This document shows, in pieces, positions 38,089 through 47,485 of a stretch of 64,000 bases of DNA (position 1 is the stretch's first letter; every line of letters begins with the position of its first letter). The DNA comes from Acorus gramineus (lineage: Eukaryota > Streptophyta > Magnoliopsida > Acorales > Acoraceae): NCBI GenBank assembly GCA_030737835.1, contig CM060850.1, positions 2,445,788 to 2,509,787 of the forward strand, read 5' to 3'. A program made the translations under genes and the position numbers. The notes beneath the pieces were generated by a model. It worked only from the letters and a program-made list of their open reading frames with translations, searched no databases and had not been told where the DNA came from.

Positions 38089-38186
38089 TGAAAGGGTACT
38101 GAGATATTGGCACGGCTCAATCAGATTTAATAATAAAAAAGAAATACATCTGAATGAACCGAGCCAACATCATAGTAACCATTTCA
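38089..38186 (-). ncRNA. MIR171: MIR171 precursor hairpin
   Basis: The minus strand of 38103-38123 is T followed by GATTGAGCCGTGCCAATATC, which is exactly the miR171b/c-type mature sequence as I know it. The other arm (about 38149-38170) reads TGTTGGCTCGGTTCATTCAG, the usual miR171* form. The arms pair with two U-U mismatches and two G-U wobbles in the duplex. Pairing continues below it (TGAAATGGTTACTATGATG against the inverse of TGAAAGGGTACTGAGAT). The loop is about 22 nt and AT-rich. The mature strand is on the 3' arm, as in known MIR171 genes. miR171 directs cleavage of transcripts for HAM/SCL6-type GRAS factors that maintain meristems. Transcription would start above 38190 on the minus strand, in the GA/CT-rich region. 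Since both arms are conserved, this is the miRNA gene, not a target site. Confidence 0.95.
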
Positions 38187-39153
38187 ATATATAGCTCCAT
38201 CTCTTCCATTTTTTTTTCTCCCCTCCAACAAAGAGAGGGGTCTCATTTGAGAAGAAACACAAACACAGAGGGAGAGAGATGGTGGAGGAGGAGGAGGAAT
38301 GTCTGTCAATTTAAGGAGGGTGAAAAAGTGGTGGAGGAGGGGGTGCATTTAAAACCCTCGACTACCAAAATTTAATGAGTTCTACAGAACCCCTATGTGA
38401 GTAACCCCACCACCATCACCACCACCATTACCACCACCATATACACATACAAGAAAAATATTCTGCTCTATTAAATCTCTCTGTGTCTCTGTCTCTGTCT
38501 CTCTCTCTCTCTTTATGACTTGTGAGAAACATTTATGGACATCTCACTCACTCACCCAATGAACGAGGGAGAGAATGAACCGAATCCCGGGTGACTATGT
38601 AATATATGTATTCCATGCACAGCTAGCGTTGTCAATGTGTGGTCTCCGTATTCGTGGGTATTCGAGGTTGAACTCGGTTTTTGACCGTCTGATCTAGATG
38701 GGAGGGTGGATCAACAGACTTGACTTTTTCGTCGTTTTGCGTCATAAAAGGCGGTTTCACGAGATCAGTGGGGTTTGTTCATATTGAATGCGTATTCGAA
38801 ATTCCAACAATGAGTGCACTGGTTTGTTGTTATGGCGTATGCGTTTATTATTAACCGGGTGGGGTTCATTTATTACCTAACACATCGGCGGTTCCCGAAC
38901 CTATTTTAAAACGATAATGATTCTCAAATCCCGACTTCGCATGTTTCAAACCAGGCCCATTATGTGATAAGTATATATTGTCTATTATATCCTTAATGTT
39001 TATCTCCTTCTCTTTCAATAATTGTCAAAACTCTTCAAAAATAAAAATATATACAAAACAATCAACAAACCAAATTAAAAACCCCTCTCTCTCTCTTATC
39101 TCTTCAAAACCTTCCAAATAAAATCAACATCAAAATCAAAACTCTCTCTCTCA
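38187..39153. other. Putative MIR171 upstream region, no coding gene seen
   Basis: Read towards the MIR171 hairpin (minus strand), it contains a GA/CT-rich stretch (about 38480-38512), repeated CCA/CAC triplets (38406-38440) and a purine-rich tract at 38260-38345. Such GA repeats are common near plant transcription starts. The start itself cannot be fixed. Confidence 0.35.
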
Positions 39154-39516
39154 ATGGGTTCCATCGTCACCAACAAAGAAAAATCCAACATTGACGGCAA
39201 ACCCCCCCACTCTCAGTCGCCGCAACATCCTCCCATCCCACCTGGAGCTCCAGCTCCCGCCGTCGTCAGCGGTGATGGCGGTGAAGGATTTCGAGATGGT
39301 CTCTTGGAAACCGTCGGCGTACACGAGCCTTCATCGCAGATCGACGCCGCCTCTCCCACCACCTCTGCCGCAGATCGACACCCAAAACAACCCCTTTTTT
39401 TTCGATTTGGATGTCACATCAATATCTCTCGAATCAGGTTTGACATTATTAGATTTGTAATCGAGTTGTGTTTTGCTTATTGTTTTAAATTTAAACACGA
39501 TTTTTTTATGTATTGA
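39154..39516 (+). CDS. Doubtful short coding fragment, unknown product
   Basis: A CT-rich leader precedes an ATG in a reasonable context (39154), opening a 120-codon frame rich in Pro, Ser and Ala. In an overlapping frame, 39191-39460, the sequence reads AVKDFEMVSWKPSAYTSLHR and then a proline stretch. That reads more like a conserved protein start than the first frame does, so a frameshift is possible. The GC-rich part ends near 39440, where GAATCAGGTTTGAC could be a splice donor, but no downstream exon is found. I do not recognise either product. It may be a gene fragment carried by neighbouring elements. Confidence 0.25.
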   Translation: MGSIVTNKEKSNIDGKPPHSQSPQHPPIPPGAPAPAVVSGDGGEGFRDGLLETVGVHEPSSQIDAASPTTSAADRHPKQPLFFRFGCHINISRIRFDIIRFVIELCFAYCFKFKHDFFMY

Positions 39517-39594
39517 ATGTCATTTTTCACAGTTTGATTTGTTTTTATCTCAATATCTAGATGTAACAATCGATATTGTTATATTTTATATGGG

Positions 39595-40135
39595 GGTAGT
39601 TTGTTTGATGCTACTGCTACATTGTTGACAATGTAAATAATCATTTTTCAAATCTGTGTTGTTTTTGTTACATTCGTAAATATAACAGTCAACCGCATGC
39701 ATGTATTAATTTATATTTGTTATATTCATAAATGTGTCAACTATAGGTATATTGCATAGAATGTAAAACATTTGGTAACATTTGGTAAATGTAACTGTTA
39801 TGTTACATTTATGTAAATGTAATAGTTTTTATAAAAATAAATCCAATAGTTCATGTAATATTTTTTAAATGTAATTCATAAGAAAAAAGGTTTTTGATAT
39901 TTTTCATAAAATGTAATTGACTATTGAAGAGAGAATCTATTTAAAATTGTTTAAACATTGCATGGAATGTAAAACAATTATGTAAATGTAGCTGTAATGT
40001 TACATTTACGTAAATGTAACAGTGTTTATGTAAATACAACAAATAATTGTAAATGATGTAAATATTTAGGAAATGTATTTGTATTTTCAGATATGATCTT
40101 ATTTATGTAAATTGAAAAGATGTTTGTCAAATGCT
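39595..40135. repeat. Degenerate ATGTAAATGTAAC-type repeat region
   Basis: The motif ATGTAAATGTAA(C/T) and its inverse GTTACATTTA occur many times, for example at 39796-39825 and 39985-40025. They make short palindromes in very AT-rich DNA. No fixed period. Confidence 0.5.
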
Positions 40136-40439
40136 ATAATGTTTAGTTAATAATATTCTTAAAAAAATATATATAGTAAGAATGTAATTTGAAAAAAAAA
40201 AGAGTAGCCGTTTGGATTTTGACCAAAAAAAAAATTAGGTAAGTTTTGGTGTAATTTAGGTAAGTTTTGGGTGTAACTGAAATAGAAAATTCAGTTACTA
40301 GGTAAGGATTTCAAAATTCAAATTTTGAAATACATAAAATTAGTAACTGATTTGAGAAAAAAAAAGAATTTGGATTAATAAGAAATATTTTTAATGAATG
40401 ACAGATTTGTATTTTGACATTTTACCCTTTTTGAAAAGT

Positions 40440-40530
40440 CAACAAGTCAACCAATGAGATGATGACACCTCATGGGCTTGTGAGTGGGGCTTATATTTTG
40501 GGGCTTAGGTATCATGACTTATATTAAAAG
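40440..40530. mobile_element. Isolated end of the 241-1437 element family
   Basis: ACCTCATGGGCTTGTGAGTG and TTTTGGGGCTTAGGTATCAT resemble the right end of the candidate element at 241-1437, and its left end when inverted. I could not find a matching opposite end nearby. Confidence 0.35.
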
Positions 40531-41035
40531 GAAGGCTTTTTTGCATTTATATCCTTCAAGTACAAGTTAATTATTTTTGTGTCTACATATTTATTTGTAT
40601 ACCATCAAACTTTTTTTTTTTTATTTATAGTAAAGGTAGACAATTGCTACTCCGATTTTATTCAAGAACTGAAGTTATAATGTTTGAAAGGGAAATACAG
40701 AAGAGAGGTGATCAAAGAGGGCGAGAAAACAAAAGGGGAAAAGTGAAAAACAATAACAAAACATCAACAAGAGATCTGAAGTAGAAGAGGATTCTATAAC
40801 AATCCACTCGATCGCCGATGCCCCCTCCCCGAGCCTGAGTATTCCACATCAAACTTTTATTTGATGTAAAAATGTGACATTTGATTACTTATTATGATTA
40901 TAAATTTACTTAACTAGGTTAACCTATAACTAGTGAAAAGAAAAGATAAAATTAAAATCAATCTTACATTAATATTTAAAATAATAATCTAATCTCTATA
41001 ATAATATAAATAATTGAAAAAATTATTTTAAGAAA

Positions 41036-41532
41036 AGGAAAACTCTATATAACCCTTTATAATCTTCTTGATATCCATATAACCCCCTGTAATCTCAATA
41101 TATTCACAAAACCCCCTATAAACACACCATAAATGCAGATAACCCTCTATGGTTAAAAATTCTTTAACAAATTTAGAATATTTCAGACATATTCTGTTAT
41201 TTAAACTATGATTAACAAATATATATTTTTTTAATAAAAAAATAGCAAATACTTAAAAAAAAAACCTTATATTTCTAATTTAACACTTTTTAGGTTTTTT
41301 TAAAAAAGTATTGGCTGCTTTCATGGGGTTAAAAAAATACATATTTGTTAACCATGGTTTAGATAATGAAATATGTCTAGAATATTTCAACTCTGTTAAA
41401 GAATTTTTAACCGCAGAGGGCTATTTGCATTTATAATATGTTTACAGGGGGTTTTATTGATATATTGAGATTACATGGGGTTTTATGGATTTGAAGAAGA
41501 TTACAAGGGGTTATATGGATATTTTCTTTTAA
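41036..41532. mobile_element. Long-inverted-repeat element, copy C (about 0.5 kb)
   Basis: The arms of over 200 bp are close inverted copies. The left has GGAAAACTCTATATAACCC and ACAAACCCCC-like blocks, then GGTTAAAAATTCTTTAACA and AGACATATTCTGTTATTTAA. The right carries the inverses, including TGTTAAAGAATTTTTAACCG and AAATGTCTAG-type text, ending GGGGTTATATGGATATTTTC. Terminal ATCCATATAACCCC is shared with copies A and B. No ORF. Confidence 0.75.
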
Positions 41533-41935
41533 AAAAATTATATATTAGCTTAACCTAGTACATGTTGTACGTATCACCGCCTCTATTATTACCAATTCAG
41601 TCGTTTGTGGGTGAGGGATTCAATATGAGTGCTGTTACACAATTTTTTCTAGTCCTAATTTTAGTCTTATATTCGTCAATAAAAAATCACTGAAGTATAT
41701 ACTTATATTAACAAGATATGTATATCGATAGAAATTTTTTATATTTTCTATAATTGCATCAATGCAATTCATTGATGCATATGTTTCATTTTTTATAAAA
41801 ACATATACCTTATTACATGAGATATATTATTTTTTTAAAAAAATCAAAACAATATAGACTGAAATCGAAACTGAAAAAAAGATTGTATGTAACATTATTT
41901 ATTCAATATTCACATTCGATAATCAAACTACATCT

Positions 41936-42697
41936 AGGCCCGTCCTTGGGCAAAGGCCACTACTGCCTAGGGCCCCCGCCCAGAGAGGGCCCCAGCTATA
42001 GTCCATACAGTTTAAGCCCATGAAATAAATTAAACTGGCTGGTTATTAGTCATTACTCACCCAAGGCCCATCTGCCCAAGCCCAACAACATATATTTTCA
42101 TCCCCCAAGTTCCCAAAACGCACCCCATCGATTCCTATCCCATTTAATTTTTTTTATAACTGCCCCCATTAAAATCCCTTAAACTCCTTCCCATCAAATC
42201 CCTACAAACCTTCCACCCTATCAACAATGTCTGCCATTTTCACTCTCCAAACCTCTCCAAAGTTTTTTCTCTCCCATAATTTTAATTTTTTATATTTCTC
42301 TCTCTCTCAGTCTCTCTATTTATATGATTATTTGTGTTTTCTCTCAAGCTCAAAGACATCTCTCTCCGTCTCTCTCTCTCTCAACATCTCTCTCTCTCTT
42401 AAAGCTCTAAAATTTTTATTGTTGTAGCAGTGAATGGTTGAACAAATAAAGTCCTCTTTTTAAGGTATTTTTAGATTTTTTTTTCATTCTATTAAGATCC
42501 ATTTTTTTGTTGCTTTTCGAGTTTTATATAGGATTGCATCTTTTTTAGAGCAGTAGATGTGTTTTTTTTAATTAGGTGCCTGATTTTTTTTAAAGGGATA
42601 TGCATTAAATTGTTTTTTTTTTTTAATGTATATGAGGCCCACTTTAAAAGTTCACTTAAGACCCTATTAAAAAAAACAATTCTCAAAACCGGCCTGA
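41936..42697. mobile_element. Candidate hAT-like element (about 0.76 kb)
   Basis: The left end is AGGCCCGTCCTTGGGCAAAG; the right end is TCTCAAAACCGGCCTGA, as seen in plant hAT elements. The flanks CTACATCT (41928-41935) and CTATATCG (42698-42705) agree at 6 of 8 positions. The interior includes a strongly pyrimidine-rich stretch (about 42150-42420) with CT repeats and a 66-codon low-complexity ORF that I do not regard as a gene. Confidence 0.5.
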
Positions 42698-43231
42698 CTA
42701 TATCGGGTTGACACACAGGACCTTGGCCCCATTAACACTTCAGCCCATTAAAAAAGGCTAAAATAGAAACCCACCACACTATTAAATGCTCTAAAGTTCA
42801 CTGGGTTTGGATCCTTTGTTTTTTTTTTTTTTGTATCTTACTTGACTTTTATTGTGGGATTGCCACATCTTTACAATTTTAATCAAACGGTTATAAATAT
42901 ATCAAATCATGAATGGATAAATTGATTCATTTTATATGATGAATTTATGAACGTCTGATTGATCAAAGCACAAAACAAATACAAAAAACAAGTAGAGGAT
43001 CCAAACCAATACCCGGCCGTTACACACAACTTTTTTTCGGTCCCTCAATTTTAGTCTAAGCATTATACACTCATATTAACGAGTTATATTATTCGTTAAA
43101 TTTTTTTATATTTTTTAAAAATGAATCCATGCACTTCATTAACATATATATATACTTCATCTTTTTTATTATATAAAAATATATATTTAATTAAATGAGA
43201 CATTTTTTTAAAAAAAATGAAAGCACGTGCG

Positions 43232-43924
43232 CATAGGCGGACCTACGGGTTGGCAAGCCCAGATTTTTTCAAATGAACCCAATATCCCATCTATAATCAA
43301 CCCTAGGTTTAACCTACATGAAGTCAACCAGCCCTCTTTCTATGTGCCATTAGCCTATCACATTCATTCTTCTTTATTTATTTATTTATGTGTGATGTGT
43401 TTTTGTTGTTTTCCTCCTTCATTGGAACAATGAAAATGAATTATCATAGGATGATCGATGGATTTTTTTCAGGTTCTTTGTAAAGTGTCAGGACGATGAG
43501 TTTTTTAATTTTTTTGGAATACCTATTTATATGTTTTTTTTAGAGATTTTTAATTGTTTTTTTTTTTATCATTTAGGTAGGTTTATTTCATTTCATCTTT
43601 AATTATTTGTTTTTTATATGTTTCTTAATTTTTTTCCTTTTATTAATTCAATAGATGGAATTTTCATAGAATTATTGAATGAAGTTTTTAATTCTTATTT
43701 TACATGTCATGTTTGGATTGAATTTTAAATTTACATTTTGGCAAAAAAATTAATTTTTTTTATTATTTCTTTTGTTTTTATTTCTTTTATTCAAGTTTGT
43801 TTTTTAAAGATAAAATTTTAACTACAGAGAAAAACAAAAAAATATTTTTAAATGCTGCATAAATTTTTTTTTATCAAAAAAGTAAATTAGCGCACCCTAA
43901 AATAAAATCCTGGATCCACCCCTG
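43232..43924. mobile_element. hAT-like non-autonomous element (693 bp)
   Basis: The left end CATAGGCGGACCTACGGG and the right end CCTGGATCCACCCCTG are diverged inverted repeats of the common CAGGGGCGGA-type hAT terminus. The flanks CACGTGCG (43224-43231) and CATGTGCG (43925-43932) agree at 7 of 8 positions. The interior is T-rich without an ORF. Confidence 0.65.
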
Positions 43925-44502
43925 CATGTGCGGACTAGAATTAGGATTAGAAAATGGATTGTAATGCAATATTTTTCTTAAAAAAATGATATGTGTTCAA
44001 TCTTGTTTTATGCCATACTGTTTTTTTTTAATATTTATTTAACTAATGAATCACACAATTTTATAAAATAAAAACATACATAGTCAGACTAATACAAATT
44101 AAATGTATATATTTTTACATTCCAACTAAACAACTCATACTCTAGCCAGATATCATATTTCATGTGTCAAAGGAATTCCCTCTCACAAGCCAATAAGATA
44201 TTGTCACGTAAATAGAGTAAAAAGTTATGTTTATTTTTTTAATAGACTGTTACCACTTACATGATAGTCTTTTATTGACTGTCACATAAAATTCATCTGA
44301 TTCCAGCCGATCCACATAAAATTCGATTCAGCATTAGATTCACACCAAGACAAAGATTCAAGTATCCATCCAATGCCAAACTACCCAACAAAAAACAACG
44401 CCAGCTGACTCAGATGATGAATACAATGTCTCATCCCCCCCATCCAACCTCCAAATAAACTCCACACACAACAAATTAAACAAAACCACCATTAATCCAT
44501 TC

Positions 44503-47485
44503 ATGGAGTCAAGCGTCGCCTACAACGTGACGGACGCGAACCCAGCATGGCTGAACAAGGCCGACAACGCGTGGCAGCTGACGTCTTCGGCTCTCGTGAT
44601 GGCCCAAAGCGTGCCCGGCCTCATCATCCTCTACGGCTCCATGGTCAAGAAAAAATGGGCCGTCAACTCGGCTTTCATGGCCCTCTACGCCTTCGCCGCC
44701 GTCCTCCTCTTCTGGGTCCTCCTCGCCCACCGCATGTCCTTCCCTGCCTCCAACCTCTCCTCCTCCATCGTCGGCTTCCCCAACGTCACTCTCTCCGAAG
44801 GGTTCCTCCTCGGACAGAACCCGTACGGGTCCGCGGACGTGCCCGTCGCGTCGTATGTTTTCTTCCAGTTCGCGTTCGCGGCCATCACTGTTATACTTCT
44901 CGCTGGATCGGTGCTTTGTAGGATGAATTTCTACGCTTGGATGATGTTCGTGCCGTTGTGGCTCGTGTTGTCTTACAGTGTTGGGGCTTGCACGATTTGG
45001 TCGCCCGGTGGGTTCCTTGAAGGGCTTGGGTTGGTGGATTTCTCTGGAGGGTATGTCATCCACTTGTCTTCGGGGGTTGCTGGGTTCACTGCGGCTTATT
45101 GGGTTAGTATTGTTACTAGTGTTCATCCACACACCACCCTGCGTCTAAAATAATATAAAAAAAATTGTCCTACACCAACGCTTTTAATTTTTTATATATA
45201 TATAATAAAAATTCTAATAATTATTAAATAAATTATTTGTAAAATTTATTATTAAGATATAAATAAAAAAAATGTGTTACAATTCAAACTGAGTTTTTTT
45301 ACGTATATATTAATCGATCTTATATTGTGAACATTTTCTATTTGAAACTTTAAAACCATTAATATCTTGGAGGTAATGTCATCCACCTGTCCTCGGGTGA
45401 TGCAGGGTTCACTGTGGCTTATCAGGTTAGTACATTGTATGTTGTTTAGTTCAATTTCATCATACAATGGTTTTCAATTTCATCAACTGTGGATCATAGT
45501 CACATAGTACTCTTAATTAATGATTACCCAAACAATGCTCATATTAAACTATTCTGAAATGGATAATTATTTTAGTATAAATAATTATATCAACTGAATA
45601 AATCATTTTTTTGTTTGGTTATATTTTTAGGTATTCACATTAGAAAATGTAATAATAAAATTTTTGTTGTTTGGTTGACCACTGATAAATTATAGATATA
45701 AAGTGATTAAAATGAGAAAAAGAATTTTTATAAAAAATTTTTAAAAAAAAGATGTGTACCCCCTTATTTACAAGAGATGATGAGGGGTGGTTTGACATGT
45801 AGACCTTTTTGTGTCAATGGATTAGATTGGAAGGGATAACACAGTTTTAAAAAGAACCTTGAATATCGATATACTAGCTTATTCTTACCTATTTGAAAAT
45901 AAGTATACTCACGTGCAAATAAGTATACCCACGTGCATGTTCTTTACAAACAAACATGTTTTTTAAGCTTAGATCACCCTTAATTTACCCTATCCATATC
46001 TACCAAATAGGGGTTACGTGTTAAGTACCTTCAGAATCCGGGTATATATCCTTTTAATTTGAATTTGTTACATCCTTTATAATTCAAAAAACAAACTCTA
46101 TTTATCTTTGTCGCGCACCTTCACGCCCAACATAGTAATTGTTGCATACATTTCTTACAAGATTGAAACATATTTAAATACAGTTTAATGATTGGCATAC
46201 TTTTAATTTTATTGTACTATCACATATGATTTATACATGCACTTACACGAAATTTATGACTATGATGATCAATATTGTTCATGACCAGGTTGGCCCAAGA
46301 ATCAGCATGGATAGAAAGACGAACCCACCAAACAACATAATTCTCATGCTTGGTGGTGCAGGGATGCTCTGGCTAGGCTGGACAGGATTCAACGGCGGTG
46401 CGCCAAATGCGTCCAACCTTGTCGCTTCGATGGCCGTGCTCAACACCCACATATGCACTGCAACAAGCCTCATTGTCTGGCTCTGTCTCGACATGGTTTT
46501 CTACAAGAAGAGCTCCGTCATTGGCGCCGTCCAGGGCATGATGACTGGCCTAGTCTGCATCACCCCTGGTGCAGGTCAGCCTCTCAAACTCACAATATGT
46601 CTAACCACATACATCTTCCATGTATAATATTTGTTAGTGATATTTATACATGTTAGGGGTAATTTAATCTTTCTCATCTTGAAAGTAATTTAATATTGTC
46701 AAACCCATAACATGTGGGGTCTGGATTAGATCTAACACACTTTGAAAAATTAGATTGTCTTACACACTCATAACGTCTGATTCTATCATTTTAAGATAAA
46801 CATTGTGATCGATATATTCTTTCACATTTCAAATTTTAAATTAATATTCAATTAATATATAACCTCATTTTTTTCAAGATTTTTTTTTTTAACTTTGCTA
46901 GATCAGACAGCCACATAGTTGTCTAACGCATGTTGGATCTAACCCAAATCTAACATATATAAGCATGTTTCACTAGGTGTGGTGGAGTCATGGGCGGCGA
47001 TGGTGATGGGGGTATTCTCTGGGTCCGTGCCGTGGTACACGATGATGATCCTCCACAAGCGCTCGCCGTTCCTACAGAAGGTCGACGACACGCTCGGCGT
47101 CTTCCACACGCACGCCGTTGCAGGCTTGCTAGGCGGGATCCTATCAGGGATGTTCGCGCAGCCCGACCTCGTGAGGCTCTTCTACCCTACTGGGAAGCAG
47201 GGAGGGGGGCTGGTCTACAGGTTCTCCCAAGAGGGGCTGCGCCAGGTGGGGGTGCAGATCATGGGGGCGTGCTTCGTCTTCGTGTGGAATGTCGTGGTGA
47301 CGAGCCTGATATGCATCGCGATCGGGCGCGTCGTCCCGTTGCGCATGAAGGAGGAGGACCTTCACGTGGGCGACGACGCCGCGCACGGAGAGGAGGCATA
47401 CGCGCTGTGGGGGGACGGAGAGAAGTCCATGACGTACATCCGGCGCAACATGACGCCCAGGCTTCCTGTTATATGTGGCCGCTAG
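44503..47485 (+). CDS. AMT2: Ammonium transporter, AMT2/MEP-like subfamily (3 exons)
   Basis: Exons 44503-45102, 46289-46574 and 46977-47485 give 464 residues ending at TAG. Junctions are TGG|GTTAGT...CAG|GTT and GCAG|GTCAGC...TAG|GTGTG. The product would import ammonium across a membrane, with an AMT fold of about 11 segments. Visible marks: [12 protein letters not shown] and [20 protein letters not shown] near the N-terminus; [13 protein letters not shown], with D179 and twin-histidine H187; VFHTHAVAG with the second pore histidine H341; and the cytosolic tail [18 protein letters not shown]. The introns and the [14 protein letters not shown] motif fit the AMT2/AMT3/AMT4 group rather than the mostly intronless AMT1 group. 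The loop after the second segment (residues about 78-110) is shorter than in the rice AMT2/AMT3 proteins as I recall them. Exons 1 and 3 are GC-rich against AT-rich introns. The product could equally be named AMT3-like. Confidence 0.93.
45356..45431 (+). pseudogene. Ghost copy of the 3' end of AMT exon 1, inside intron 1
   Basis: The sequence from ATCTTGGAGGTAATGTCATC through GTGGCTTATCAG and GTTAGTA closely matches the true exon-1 end (about 45040-45109), including the splice donor. It still reads [19 protein letters not shown] in frame. The real exon has [19 protein letters not shown]. No acceptor or upstream coding sequence is visible, and the Val-to-Asp and Trp-to-Gln changes hit a conserved region, so it is most likely non-functional. 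Confidence 0.75.
45550..46016. mobile_element. MITE family M, copy 3, in AMT intron 1
   Basis: It shares with copies 1, 2 and 4 the blocks TGAATAAATCATTTTT, TTTGGTTATATTTTTAGG, TATTCACATTAGAAAATGTA and ATAATAAAATTTTTGTTG. The right end ATCTACCAAATAGGGG resembles the CATCCAAAC(A/G)-type end of the family. Confidence 0.55.

Noticed and set aside
38103-38123. Reading this as a miR171 target site in a GRAS gene
   Set aside because: No GRAS coding frame surrounds it and the star arm is present 26 bp away, so it is the miRNA gene itself.
44509-45132. 207-codon ORF on the minus strand opposite AMT2 exon 1
   Set aside because: It is the antisense shadow of a GC-rich exon; the product is a low-complexity Arg/Glu/His-rich string with no family resemblance.
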